From Chitinophaga agrisoli (lineage in GTDB: Bacteria > Bacteroidota > Bacteroidia > Chitinophagales > Chitinophagaceae), in the NCBI RefSeq assembly GCF_008386695.1, contig NZ_VUOC01000002.1:1-64000 (forward strand): DNA of 64,000 bases, written 5' to 3'. A program made the translations under genes and the position numbers. Below the pieces are notes generated by a model. That model was given only the letters and a program-made list of their open reading frames with translations, was not told the DNA's origin and made no database searches. Positions 10,943 to 19,203 of this stretch are shown here, one piece after another (within the stretch, counting starts at the first letter, position 1; the number at the start of each line of letters is the position of its first letter).

Positions 10943-10973
10943 AAAAAGGGCCAACCATTGCTGGTTAGCCCCT
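10943..10973 (-). terminator. Terminator of serA
   Basis: On the minus strand GGGCTAACC-agcaat-GGTTGGCCC is followed by TTTTTTATT, about 20 bases after the serA stop. It is separate from the terminator of the convergent gene. Confidence 0.75.
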
Positions 10974-10993
10974 ATGAATAAGCTATGCGCTGA

Positions 10994-12229
10994 TCAATAA
11001 AGCATCCTTGTCTTGATCGTGTGTTTCACATCCTTTAATGCCGCAAAGGCCTCCTGCGATAACGCCGTATCTACATCCAGCACCACATAACCGATCTTAT
11101 CGTTTGTTTTCAGATACTGCCCCAGGATATTGATCTTCTTTGCAGACAGCGCCGTATTGATCTCTGACAATACCCCCGGTACGTTCTGGTGGATATGCAG
11201 GATGCGGTGCGTATGCTCGATCGCAGGAACGCTGATCGCCGGCACGGTATGGGAGCCAAAGCTGGCGCCTTTTTCCAGGTAATTCAGCATTTTGCTGCTA
11301 ACGTCCAGGCCGATGTTATGCTGCGCCTCTTCCGTACTGCCGCCAATATGCGGCGTTAAGATCACATTGGAAAGGTTTTGCAGCGGCGTTGAGAATGCTG
11401 CGCCATTCTTTTCCGGCTCTACCGGGAATACATCTATCGCTGCGCCGGACAGTTGTCCTTTTTCCAAAGCATCTTTCAGCGCATCCAGGTCTACCACTTC
11501 GCCGCGGGCGTAGTTAATAAAGATGGCGCCCGGTTTTACATGCTGCAGGGTTTGCTGATTGATCATATTGGTCGTAACCGGCGTAGATGGCACGTGCAGG
11601 GAAATGATATCAGACTCCGCAAAAAGGTCTTCCAGCTTTTTGATCTGTACGGCGTTACCCAGCGGCAATTTGGTCTCTACATCATAGTAGCGTACGTTCA
11701 TGCCCATGGCCTCTGCCAATACGCTAACCTGGCTGCCTATGTTCCCATAGCCAACGATGCCGATGGTTTTACCCCTCAGTTCATAACTGCCGGTAGCTTC
11801 TTTTTTCCAGCTGCCTTCATGGGCTGCTTTATTCTTGTCAGGAATACGGCGGATGAGCATGATCGACAGACCGATCACCAGCTCAGCCACAGAGCGGGTA
11901 TTGGAATACGGCGCATTAAATACTGCCACGCCGTTCGTGCAGGCGGTTTTCAGATCTACCTGGTTGGTGCCGATACAGAAACAACCGATGGCCTGCAGCT
12001 TTTTCGCCGCCGCCAGCACATTGGCCGTGACCTGTGTTTTGGACCGGATGCCCAGTAAATGCACGTCCTTGATCTCATTGATCAGCTGCTCCTCGCCAAG
12101 CGCCCCAGACAGACGGCGCGTATTGATATAGCCGGCCTGCTTGAACTCTTCCACCGCAGCGTCACTAATGTTCTCCAGTAAAAGGACATTGATCTTTTCT
12201 TTCGGATAACTTGTCAGCTTCTGCTCCAT
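10994..12229 (-). CDS. serA: D-3-phosphoglycerate dehydrogenase
   Basis: It oxidises 3-phosphoglycerate with NAD+, the first step of serine synthesis in the cytoplasm. At 411 residues it matches the short E. coli-type SerA with a single C-terminal ACT domain (about residue 338 to the end, NVPGVLSEINTALS). The Rossmann motif GYGNIGSQ is near residue 160. The catalytic Arg (NYARGEVVD), Glu (FPVEPE) and His (TPHIGGSTEEA) are all present. The ACT domain suggests serine feedback, as in the family. The gene stands alone between two unrelated neighbours. A 7-bp inverted repeat lies about 40 bases upstream and could be an operator. Confidence 0.95.
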   Translation of the reverse strand: MEQKLTSYPKEKINVLLLENISDAAVEEFKQAGYINTRRLSGALGEEQLINEIKDVHLLGIRSKTQVTANVLAAAKKLQAIGCFCIGTNQVDLKTACTNGVAVFNAPYSNTRSVAELVIGLSIMLIRRIPDKNKAAHEGSWKKEATGSYELRGKTIGIVGYGNIGSQVSVLAEAMGMNVRYYDVETKLPLGNAVQIKKLEDLFAESDIISLHVPSTPVTTNMINQQTLQHVKPGAIFINYARGEVVDLDALKDALEKGQLSGAAIDVFPVEPEKNGAAFSTPLQNLSNVILTPHIGGSTEEAQHNIGLDVSSKMLNYLEKGASFGSHTVPAISVPAIEHTHRILHIHQNVPGVLSEINTALSAKKINILGQYLKTNDKIGYVVLDVDTALSQEAFAALKDVKHTIKTRMLY

Positions 12230-12264
12230 ATATTACAAATCTTGTTATGCGTATCTAGCGTAAT

Positions 12265-12286
12265 CACAATTGGCTTAATAATTGTG
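12265..12286. promoter_or_regulatory. Operator-like inverted repeat upstream of serA
   Basis: CACAATT and AATTGTG are perfect 7-bp arms separated by 8 bases, about 36 bases upstream of the serA start. The spacing suits a dimeric regulator; no regulator is identified. Confidence 0.35.
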
Positions 12287-12544
12287 GTTTGGTTGAATCA
12301 AGGCACAAACCTAACAGAACTCAGGCAATAATCAAACACTAGGCCCGGCAAATTTGATATTGTCAAAAAATATGCAGTAGTTTGCTACGTTTTTAAAAAA
12401 AAGGTAAAAAAAGGGGTCAGTTGTTGGGCTGCGGTCACCACATTCACCGGGAATGGAGCAGATACAAGATAAAGATACAGAGATAACAGCGCTAACAACT
12501 CAATCCTGCAATAAATGACTATAGACTATTGACTACCAGTTGAC
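12287..12544. other. Intergenic region between serA and the serine-hydrolase gene
   Basis: It holds a poly-A/T tract near 12390-12415 and short imperfect direct repeats (gactat/gactat/gactac near 12517-12540). No ORF or clear promoter was seen, although promoters for both divergent genes must lie here. Confidence 0.5.
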
Positions 12545-13753
12545 ATGAAGCGATTGAAAGCATTTTTCTACATTTTAACCATATCCGGCATAACGGCGTA
12601 CTCCGTAACAGGTTGCCAGAGCAATTCCGCCCGCGACCGTTCTTCATCCGTACCCAAAAAAGGAGACCCGGCCTACGTGCTGCCGGAGAGCGAAAAGGAA
12701 AAGGAAGCAATACTGAATGCTCCCCGTACCAAACAACAGCAGGCCGAACTGGCCGATTTCTTTAGCCACAAGCTATTAAGGACCGGCTTTAACGGCGCGG
12801 TACTGGTAGCAAAAAAAGGCGTGGTGATCTTTGAACAGTATCATGGCGTGGAAGACTTCCGCAGCAAGATGCTCATCAACGAGAACTCCTCCTTCCAGCT
12901 GGCATCTGTATCCAAGACCTTTACCGCCATGGGCATCCTGCGCCTGATGGAACGCGGACAAATAAACCTGGAAGATACCCTGCAGAAATTTTACCCGGAC
13001 TTTCCATATATGGGCATCACCGTAAAAATGCTGCTTAACCACCGCAGCGGCCTGCCCAACTATCTGTACTTCTGCGATAGCCTCTGGCGGGATCATGAGA
13101 CCTTCATGACCAACGAAGAGCTCATACGCCTCATGATCCAGCACAAGCCGCCCATGCAGCACCAGCCGGATACGCATTTCCAATACTGCAATACCAACTA
13201 CATGCTGCTGGGAGCCCTGATAGAAAAGATCAGCGGCGAAAAGTATGCGGACTTCATGAAACACACCTTCTTTGAGCCCCTGGGCATGACCAATACTTTT
13301 GTATTTGATCCAACGGGCACTCCCCGCCCCCATCAGACCGTCAGCCATAAATTCAATGGCAAGGCGGAACCGGATACCTATTTCGATGGCGTGATCGGCG
13401 ACAAAGGCATTTACAGCACCGCCCAGGATATGTTGAAATGGGACCAGGCCCTGTATAGCGGTATCCTGAAGCCAGAAACCCTGCAGGCGGCCTACACGCC
13501 CTACAGCAATGAGAAACCCGGCATCCGCAACTATGGGCTGGGCTGGCGTTTAATGATCTACCCGGACAGCACCAAGATCGTTTATCACAACGGCTGGTGG
13601 CATGGCAATAATACCGTCTTCTACCGTTTTGTACAGGATACCAGCACGCTTATTATCTTAGGTAATAAATATGACCGCGCTATTTATCAAGCCATACAGC
13701 CTATCCGCGCTATTTTGGGGCATGGGGATGGTGAAGATGAGTACGAGGAATAA
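12545..13753 (+). CDS. Serine hydrolase lipoprotein, beta-lactamase/class C esterase family
   Basis: A lipoprotein signal with lipobox V-T-G-C (Cys24) precedes a PF00144-type domain. The catalytic SxxK is S121-V-S-K124. The second motif Y-x-N is in FQYCNTNYMLLGA, and the third, HNG, in YHNGWWHGNN. Members of this family are penicillin-binding-protein-like esterases or peptidases. Real beta-lactamase activity cannot be told from sequence. The protein is probably anchored in a membrane facing the periplasm. It converges with the CDF transporter gene, whose stop lies four bases beyond its own. Confidence 0.85.
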   Translation: MKRLKAFFYILTISGITAYSVTGCQSNSARDRSSSVPKKGDPAYVLPESEKEKEAILNAPRTKQQQAELADFFSHKLLRTGFNGAVLVAKKGVVIFEQYHGVEDFRSKMLINENSSFQLASVSKTFTAMGILRLMERGQINLEDTLQKFYPDFPYMGITVKMLLNHRSGLPNYLYFCDSLWRDHETFMTNEELIRLMIQHKPPMQHQPDTHFQYCNTNYMLLGALIEKISGEKYADFMKHTFFEPLGMTNTFVFDPTGTPRPHQTVSHKFNGKAEPDTYFDGVIGDKGIYSTAQDMLKWDQALYSGILKPETLQAAYTPYSNEKPGIRNYGLGWRLMIYPDSTKIVYHNGWWHGNNTVFYRFVQDTSTLIILGNKYDRAIYQAIQPIRAILGHGDGEDEYEE

Positions 13754-13757
13754 CACA

Positions 13758-14738
13758 TCATTCCCCGTGTTTCCTGTTTGGCAGTACATTCTCCCTGGTC
13801 CAGCTGATCTTTCCCGTAAACGCATCTTTTCGCACGGGGCAGTTCAATAACTGGCAATAATGGCAACAGCTGGGAATACAGGGATCCGCATGGATAAAGA
13901 ACTCTACCTCGCTGCCGGGAAACCCGTTATCTACCAGCACTTCCACTGCTTTCAGCTGTTCATGCGCCTGGCTCAATTCCATATAATAGGGCAATGTTAT
14001 ATGGCAGTCGATATGGTAATTATTACCGTATTGCTGCACGCGCATATTGTGTACATCGATCCAGGTCTCATGACGGTGGGCGCTCAGTATACTGATCACC
14101 TTATCCACCACCTGCATATCTGTCTCGTCCATCAATCCGGAGATGGAACGGCGCAACATCTGGTAGCCTTTCCGCAAGATCAGCGCGCCCATTATCACAG
14201 ATACCAATGGGTCCATCCAGGTCCAGCCGGTAAAATGGATGATCACCAGTGCAGCTATCAGCCCCAGGCTGCTATATACATCCGTCATAATATGCTGGCC
14301 ATTGCCGGTGATCGTGATAGAAGAGAGGGAACGGCCTACACGCACCAGGTACACGCCCAGCGCCAGGTTCACCAGCATGGTGGCGCCTATCAGCCACACG
14401 CCCTGCATCACATCTTCCAGCGGGTGCGCGCCGGTAAAATACTGGCCTGCTTTTACCAGGATAAGACAGCCCGCAATAAAGATCATAGCGCCCTCAAACC
14501 CAATAGAGAAGAACTCCACCTTGCCATGCCCATAAGGATGGTTCTCATCACGCGGCTTTCCCGCCAGGTAAATACTGTAACAGGCAAAAGCGCCCGCTAC
14601 CACGTTAATGATAGACTCCAGCGCATCTGACAGGATAGCCACAGAATGCGTTAAAAAATACGCAGTGAACTTGGCGGCCGTTAACAGAAAGCTGACCAGT
14701 AATGAAAGCAGGATAATACGGAATTCTTTTCTCAGCAA
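13758..14738 (-). CDS. Cation diffusion facilitator (CDF) metal transporter with Cys-rich tail
   Basis: The CDF family exports divalent metals (Zn, Fe, Mn, Co, Cd) in exchange for protons. Six hydrophobic segments are visible. The metal-site Asp lies in LSDALES (Asp38), HPYGHGKVE follows at residues 67-75, and the second His-x3-Asp is in GQHIMTDV. A cytoplasmic CTD with W-DVHNMRVQQYG comes after. The last ~40 residues are unusual: CIPSCCHYCQLLNC packs six Cys and a His into 15 residues and could bind metal. The start is TTG, since the frame has no ATG upstream and none early in the gene. It probably shares a transcript with the DUF2905 gene 67 bases upstream. Confidence 0.88.
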   Translation of the reverse strand: MLRKEFRIILLSLLVSFLLTAAKFTAYFLTHSVAILSDALESIINVVAGAFACYSIYLAGKPRDENHPYGHGKVEFFSIGFEGAMIFIAGCLILVKAGQYFTGAHPLEDVMQGVWLIGATMLVNLALGVYLVRVGRSLSSITITGNGQHIMTDVYSSLGLIAALVIIHFTGWTWMDPLVSVIMGALILRKGYQMLRRSISGLMDETDMQVVDKVISILSAHRHETWIDVHNMRVQQYGNNYHIDCHITLPYYMELSQAHEQLKAVEVLVDNGFPGSEVEFFIHADPCIPSCCHYCQLLNCPVRKDAFTGKISWTRENVLPNRKHGE

Positions 14739-14805
14739 TGGTTTGGTTTTGGCGTTTGTATTGATGGTGCAAGAAAAACAAAAAAGCGGAAAAACGGGAG
14801 ATGGA

Positions 14806-15030
14806 TTATTTAAAGAATTTCCCTATGATAAAGAGTAACAAGCTGATAACCAGGCTTAACAACAACATGGTGGTTATAGGCGCATAGAACCGGAAATTAT
14901 CCCGCTGGATCCGGATATCGCCCGGGAGGCGTCCCAGCCATTTAAACTTATCACCGGATACCCAGAGCAACAACCCCAGGGCAATGGCGATAATGCCTAT
15001 AATGATCAGTATTTTACCGGTATCTTTCAT
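14806..15030 (-). CDS. DUF2905 family small membrane protein
   Basis: 74 residues with two transmembrane helices (GKILIIIGIIAIALGLLLWVSG and TTMLLLSLVISLLLFIIGKF) around the family hallmark WLGRLPGDIRIQRDNFRFYAPI. I use the ATG at MKDTGK because the family starts there; a longer in-frame version adds 20 residues with no conserved character. Function unknown. It is upstream of the CDF gene on the same strand. Confidence 0.85.
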   Translation of the reverse strand: MKDTGKILIIIGIIAIALGLLLWVSGDKFKWLGRLPGDIRIQRDNFRFYAPITTMLLLSLVISLLLFIIGKFFK

Positions 15031-15127
15031 TAGCAGACTGTCCTGATACCCGTCCGCAAAACAGGTATCTGCGCTAACGAATGTATGCATATTTCACCCA
15101 CCCGCCAATATTCCGCCCATCCAGCCA

Positions 15128-15206
15128 CAACTGCACATCCTGACACCCAAACATCCGCACATCTGCAAATTTGCACATCCGCACATCAGCACATCAGCAC
15201 ATCCCC
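15128..15206. repeat. GCACATC-type low-complexity intergenic repeat
   Basis: Many variants of the octamer GCACATC(C/T/A) follow one another (cacatccgcacatctgcaa, cacatcagcacatcagcac). Similar strings occur at 16271-16295, 32031-32066 and 47160-47290. Confidence 0.8.
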
Positions 15207-15267
15207 CCTGCCCTTTTGGCACTCCCCAACCCTGGCCTGCTTTATGCGTTGCAACTCTCAATCAAAA

Positions 15268-15276
15268 AAAGGAGGG
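15268..15276 (+). promoter_or_regulatory. Unusually strong Shine-Dalgarno sequence
   Basis: AAAGGAGGG sits four bases before the ATG of the HtrA-like protease gene. Most genes in this window have no recognisable Shine-Dalgarno, as expected in Bacteroidota, so this one is exceptional and fixes the start. Confidence 0.6.
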
Positions 15277-15280
15277 TAAT

Positions 15281-16201
15281 ATGGATGCCTACTCAAACAT
15301 CATCCATAATGCGGTGGAAGCCGCAGGAAGATCAGTTGTAAAAATAGAACGCCTCGATGCCGGCAGGAAAGTGACCGGCACTGGCTCAGGCTTCTTCTTC
15401 TCATCAGACGGTTACCTGTTCACCAACTCCCATGTAGTGCACAAAGGCAGCTATTTTAATGTGATGCTGCACGATGGCAGCGTATACGCTGCCGTACTGG
15501 CCGGGGAAGACCCGGACGCAGATATCGCGATCCTCAAAACATCCGCCTTCGACTTCCAGGTAGCGCAGCTGGGCAACGCCAGCGACCTGCAGATAGGCCA
15601 GCTGGTCATCGCCATTGGCAATCCGCTGGGCTTTCAGCATACCGTTACAGCTGGCGTGGTAAGCGCACTGGGGCGCTCCCTGCGCAGCGGCAACGGCGCA
15701 CAAATGGACGACATGATCCAGACGGATGCCGCACTGAACCCCGGTAACTCCGGCGGGCCGCTCATCAACTACAAGGGCGAGGTAGTAGGCGTAAACACCG
15801 CCACCATACAGGGCGCACAGGGTATTTGTTTTGCCATCAGCATCAACTCCGCCAAGATCATCGCGGCAGAGCTGATGCAATACGGAAAGGTGAAAAAAGG
15901 TTACCTGGGCGTACTGTTACAACAGGTCACACTGGTGTCTAAACTGCGTACCGGCTTACAGCTCAGGAACAAAACAGCGCTGTTCGTGACCAGCGTAGAG
16001 GGGCAAAGCCCGGCCGCCAAAGCCGGCCTGCAAAGCGGAGATCTCATCGTCACCTTCAACGGTGGTATGATCGAAACGGCAGACGCCCTGTTCCGCCAGC
16101 TGGGCCGCGATAAGATCGGGCAATTCCAGCACATGGAGGTGATACGCCAGAACAGGATCGTAGAATTACGGGTAACACCCATTGAGAAGAAAGCAGCGTA
16201 A
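15281..16201 (+). CDS. HtrA/Deg-like trypsin-fold serine protease with one PDZ domain, no signal peptide
   Basis: 306 residues. The trypsin-like domain carries the triad His51 (FTNSHVV), Asp81 (DADIAIL) and Ser157 (NPGNSGGPL). A single PDZ domain spans about 200-300 (GYLGV, PAAKAGLQSGDLIVTFNGG). There is no signal peptide or membrane anchor. That differs from DegP/DegS and implies a cytoplasmic location, unless export is non-classical. The strong ribosome site supports this start. Function is inferred as protein quality control or regulated proteolysis; the substrate is unknown. Confidence 0.88.
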   Translation: MDAYSNIIHNAVEAAGRSVVKIERLDAGRKVTGTGSGFFFSSDGYLFTNSHVVHKGSYFNVMLHDGSVYAAVLAGEDPDADIAILKTSAFDFQVAQLGNASDLQIGQLVIAIGNPLGFQHTVTAGVVSALGRSLRSGNGAQMDDMIQTDAALNPGNSGGPLINYKGEVVGVNTATIQGAQGICFAISINSAKIIAAELMQYGKVKKGYLGVLLQQVTLVSKLRTGLQLRNKTALFVTSVEGQSPAAKAGLQSGDLIVTFNGGMIETADALFRQLGRDKIGQFQHMEVIRQNRIVELRVTPIEKKAA

Positions 16202-16224
16202 TTCTAATGCTGCGTGCTGTTTGT

Positions 16225-16272
16225 AAACTGCGGCTGCATAGATGAAGTATTCATTTATACAGCCGCAGTTTT
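16225..16272 (+). terminator. Rho-independent terminator of the protease gene
   Basis: Long stem AAACTGCGGCTG / CAGCCGCAGTTT with a short T tract. A short GCACATC-type repeat follows directly (16271-16295). Confidence 0.75.
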
Positions 16273-16310
16273 ACATTAGCATATCAGCACATTAACCCCT
16301 GACCGCCCGC

Positions 16311-16895
16311 TCACCTGAAATTAAATATACAGCCTATTCCAAAGACTTGTGCCTTGCTGCCACTGATCCCTTGCATAAAGGACAATTTGTATTCAAAAAT
16401 ACAACCTGGCTGTGCATAACGGATACCTGCATTAACGCCCGGGCCCCAGGTGGTCTTCTTTAATTCCGTAACGCCGCCTGATGGTTCATCAGGAGGCACA
16501 TGATCAAATACTCCCTGGTAGTGAAACCCCAAACCACCGCCGGCAAAGAAACCAAAGCGGCTCCGATTACTCCCGGAAGAACCGCAGCCCATATTAAAGT
16601 TTAACATCACTGGAATGTCCACCATCACGCTCGGCGCAGGATCACCTTTATAATCATCCCGGTAATAGTTGCCGCCAAAGCCCACCGTTAGTGGAATACC
16701 TACAGATAGCGACCTTTTATCGTTTTCCCTGAAACAGAAATAGGGCGCATAGGTGATGCCCCCGCCTACTGTATTATCACGAAAACCTTTGGGCTTGAAG
16801 GAAATAAAGTTGATACCAAGACCATGGTGCAAGCGCTGAGCGAAGGAGCTAATGCTGGCAAGGCATATGATAGCCAGCAACATTGTTTTTTTCAT
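16311..16895 (-). CDS. Probable outer-membrane beta-barrel protein, function unknown
   Basis: Start at MKKTMLLAIICLASISSFAQ gives a standard signal peptide; an upstream in-frame start would add 21 residues before it. The mature part (~175 residues) has alternating aromatic strands (YAPYFCF, LTVGFGGNYY, FGFFAGGGLGFHY, GIRYAQPGCIFEYKLSF) and ends GIGCIFNFR with a C-terminal aromatic pattern, typical of small barrel or porin-like proteins. No specific family recognised. The gene is convergent with the protease gene. Confidence 0.65.
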   Translation of the reverse strand: MKKTMLLAIICLASISSFAQRLHHGLGINFISFKPKGFRDNTVGGGITYAPYFCFRENDKRSLSVGIPLTVGFGGNYYRDDYKGDPAPSVMVDIPVMLNFNMGCGSSGSNRSRFGFFAGGGLGFHYQGVFDHVPPDEPSGGVTELKKTTWGPGVNAGIRYAQPGCIFEYKLSFMQGISGSKAQVFGIGCIFNFR

Positions 16896-17085
16896 TGAGT
16901 TGTAAGTTTGTTTTAACTGCCTCATGAAACCTGGCACAATTTGGTAAAGGGGCCGCACGAGGTGGCAGTAAGGGTTTAGGGATTTTAAATGATTGCGCTC
17001 ACTCAGATAAACTCAATGCACCATAAATATATCTAATTAACTCAACATACAAACATCCTGTAAAGAATTATTAAATTCAGGGCGA

Positions 17086-17610
17086 ATGCATCTATTGAAC
17101 GAAATATTACAGGAACATTCCCGCGAACAGGCCATAAAGATAACGGCCTGGATTGGCGCTGATAAAGCCCGGATGGCCCGGTTAATGGAGCTGTTCCTCC
17201 ACGGCCAATACCGGGTGGTGCAGCGCGCTGCCTGGATCATGAGCATGGTGGCCCACAAACACCCGGAGCTGATAACGCCGCATTTACCCGTCATGATCCA
17301 GCGGATGGAGGCCCCCGGTATCCCCGTAGCCGTAAAACGGAATGTGACCCGGGTACTGCAGTTCCTGCCTATCCCTCCTGATCTGCATGGCGTCGTCATG
17401 CAACAATGTTTCGCCTTGCTCGAAGATCCAAAGGAAACCATCGCCGTACGTGCCTTTTCCATGACGGTACTGGCTAAAATGGCGAAGGATTATCCGGATA
17501 TCAAAAATGAGATCCGGATAATCCTTGAGGACCAGTTGGCCCATAACCCCAGCCCGGGAATCCGGTCAAGGGCAAAAAAAGTATTGATCGAAATAAGCAG
17601 ATCAAAATAG
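17086..17610 (+). CDS. HEAT/ARM-like helical repeat protein
   Basis: 174 residues, almost all helical, with repeated pairs such as QYRVVQRAAWIMSMVAHKHPELI, VAVKRNVTRVLQFLPIPPDL and IAVRAFSMTVLAKMAKDYPDI. This is the pattern of HEAT or armadillo repeats, so a scaffold or binding protein is likely. No signal peptide, so cytoplasmic. The stop codon lies five bases from the end of the convergent desaturase gene. Confidence 0.7.
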   Translation: MHLLNEILQEHSREQAIKITAWIGADKARMARLMELFLHGQYRVVQRAAWIMSMVAHKHPELITPHLPVMIQRMEAPGIPVAVKRNVTRVLQFLPIPPDLHGVVMQQCFALLEDPKETIAVRAFSMTVLAKMAKDYPDIKNEIRIILEDQLAHNPSPGIRSRAKKVLIEISRSK

Positions 17611-17615
17611 ATCGC

Positions 17616-18635
17616 CTATCTGGCTTCTACAGTAAATTTCTCCTTTACCAGTTCCTGGTCAGGTTTAGACTCATCTGTAAGTTTCACCTTACCGCGGTCG
17701 TTCCTTACAATGCGGGAGAACAGGGAGATCTCCTTATCAAACAGGAAACGGAAGAACAGTTTGGTCCAGGAAGTATGGTAATGCAGCGTATTATAATAAC
17801 CGGATGCATTCTTCCTGATCTGCGGCAGCTTGTTCCACGGAATGGAAGGAAAATCGTGGTGCTCATTATGGTAACCCACGTTAAAGGCCACGGTATTCAG
17901 CACGCCATAGTAGCTGTACGTTTCCTGCTCGCCATGGGTCAGATAGTGCTCCTGGATCCAGCGGGCGCCCAGTGGGTGCAGCCCTACAGAGAAGAAGAAG
18001 CTGGCCGCCAGGAAACCAATAGCTTTAGGCCCCATAAACACGGCGATAGCCGCCACAAACACGATCTGCACACCCCAGTTCAGCGCCACCCATTTGTCAA
18101 ACGGCTTGATCTCCTTTAAACGGGAGATCCTGAACACCTGGAACACCGGGTAGAACAGCAACCATAAAGCCTTACCAATGAAGTAGTTATTGATGAGTTT
18201 TGCTTCCCAGCGGTTAGGCAGGTCAGCATCCAGCTCATGGATACCCTGGAAGGAATGGTGTTTGATATGATACCGCTCAAAAGACACAGAGCTAGGCATC
18301 AGCTGCGGCACATTGGCCAGGATGCCTGCCAGGCGGTTGGCGTTCGGATTCTTAAACAGCAGCTTATGCGCGCACTCGTGGATCATCACGAATAACGCAT
18401 GGTCCGCAAAAGCGCCCAGCAGGTAAGCCGCGCCCAGTACAATCCACCACGACTGGTCACGCACCAGCCATGCCATCACGATCTGGAAAGAGACCAAACC
18501 GATGATAGCGAAAATAGTCAACGGGTTCTTACCGATCAGCTGCCTGATATCGGGATGCTCCTTCAAAATCTCTTTAGTCCGGATACGATGCGGCTCCGGG
18601 TTAGCCGAGTGCACAAAGTCTGTTCTTGTTCGCAT
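17616..18635 (-). CDS. Sphingolipid delta-4 desaturase (DEGS) homologue
   Basis: 339 residues from the ATG at MRTRTDF. The three histidine boxes of membrane desaturases are HECAH (86-90), HIKHH (123-127) and HNEHH (256-260). Much more than the boxes resembles eukaryotic dihydroceramide desaturase DEGS1: an N-terminal P-HRIRTKEIL--HPDI--L segment and the long stretch ETYSYYGVLNTVAFNVGYHN followed by EHHDFPSIP, with the YYNTLHYHTSW region after it. In eukaryotes this enzyme puts the 4,5 double bond into dihydroceramide. Bacteroidota make dihydroceramides, so a similar role in the inner membrane is plausible but unproven. A TATATTTG box just upstream supports this start and excludes the TTG 30 bases earlier. 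Confidence 0.82.
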   Translation of the reverse strand: MRTRTDFVHSANPEPHRIRTKEILKEHPDIRQLIGKNPLTIFAIIGLVSFQIVMAWLVRDQSWWIVLGAAYLLGAFADHALFVMIHECAHKLLFKNPNANRLAGILANVPQLMPSSVSFERYHIKHHSFQGIHELDADLPNRWEAKLINNYFIGKALWLLFYPVFQVFRISRLKEIKPFDKWVALNWGVQIVFVAAIAVFMGPKAIGFLAASFFFSVGLHPLGARWIQEHYLTHGEQETYSYYGVLNTVAFNVGYHNEHHDFPSIPWNKLPQIRKNASGYYNTLHYHTSWTKLFFRFLFDKEISLFSRIVRNDRGKVKLTDESKPDQELVKEKFTVEAR

Positions 18636-18662
18636 AAATGGCAAGGTACTTAATAATAACCC

Positions 18663-18670
18663 CAAATATA
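18663..18670 (-). promoter_or_regulatory. Bacteroidota-type -7 box of the desaturase gene
   Basis: TATATTTG on the minus strand matches TAnnTTTG exactly. A transcript would start near 18655, about 20 bases before the chosen ATG. The -33 element is weak. Confidence 0.45.
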
Positions 18671-18978
18671 CAATTAAGGAATTATTATTATTTGTTAAAG
18701 TTATGGACCCCTGAAGGGCAGCTTATCAGGTCAGGATCCGTTGCTATTTGCCCCGGCCTGTCTTTCCATTTTACTGCCTGTTATCATGGCGTCCTCCAAT
18801 CATCTAATCGTAGCTAATTTTCCCTTAATTTGATGTAAATAGCTATTGGTGCAAATTAACAATAATCCGCATATTTTCAACGGTTCATCTCTCAATACCA
18901 GTATTTTACCGCCGCCTCCGCCCGCCGCCACCCGAAAGATGGGACCGTTCATTGAAAATAATTTCGTATATTTAGCCC

Positions 18979-19143
18979 ATGAGGGGACAAGACAAACATC
19001 CTGCCACTACCACATTTACGAAGCATTTCATTGCTGACGTAGAGAATGGCTGTATCTCCTCCTTTACGGAGTTCTACCCTTTCTGTCTTGAGCTCTATTA
19101 CTACTCCACATTTAAGGATTTCAATACCGCCCATCTGGCCTGA
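18979..19143 (+). CDS. Possible small ORF, 54 residues
   Basis: Opens MRGQDKHPATTTFTKHFIAD and continues with aromatic-rich FTEFYPFCLELYYYSTF, then a TGA stop. A TATATTTAG string ends three bases before the ATG, which would give a leaderless message. The N-terminal look is faintly like the opening of ECF sigma factors, but nothing proves it. The rest of the gap 18671-18978 holds no convincing gene. Confidence 0.25.
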   Translation: MRGQDKHPATTTFTKHFIADVENGCISSFTEFYPFCLELYYYSTFKDFNTAHLA

Positions 19144-19203
19144 GCATACACCTCAGGGATTGTTTGCATGTATTAATTGCTTCATCCGGTAAATTATTTC
19201 CTT

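Noticed and set aside
12545-13753. Serine hydrolase as an antibiotic-resistance beta-lactamase
   Set aside because: Motifs fit the whole PF00144 family; nothing specific to AmpC-type enzymes is visible.
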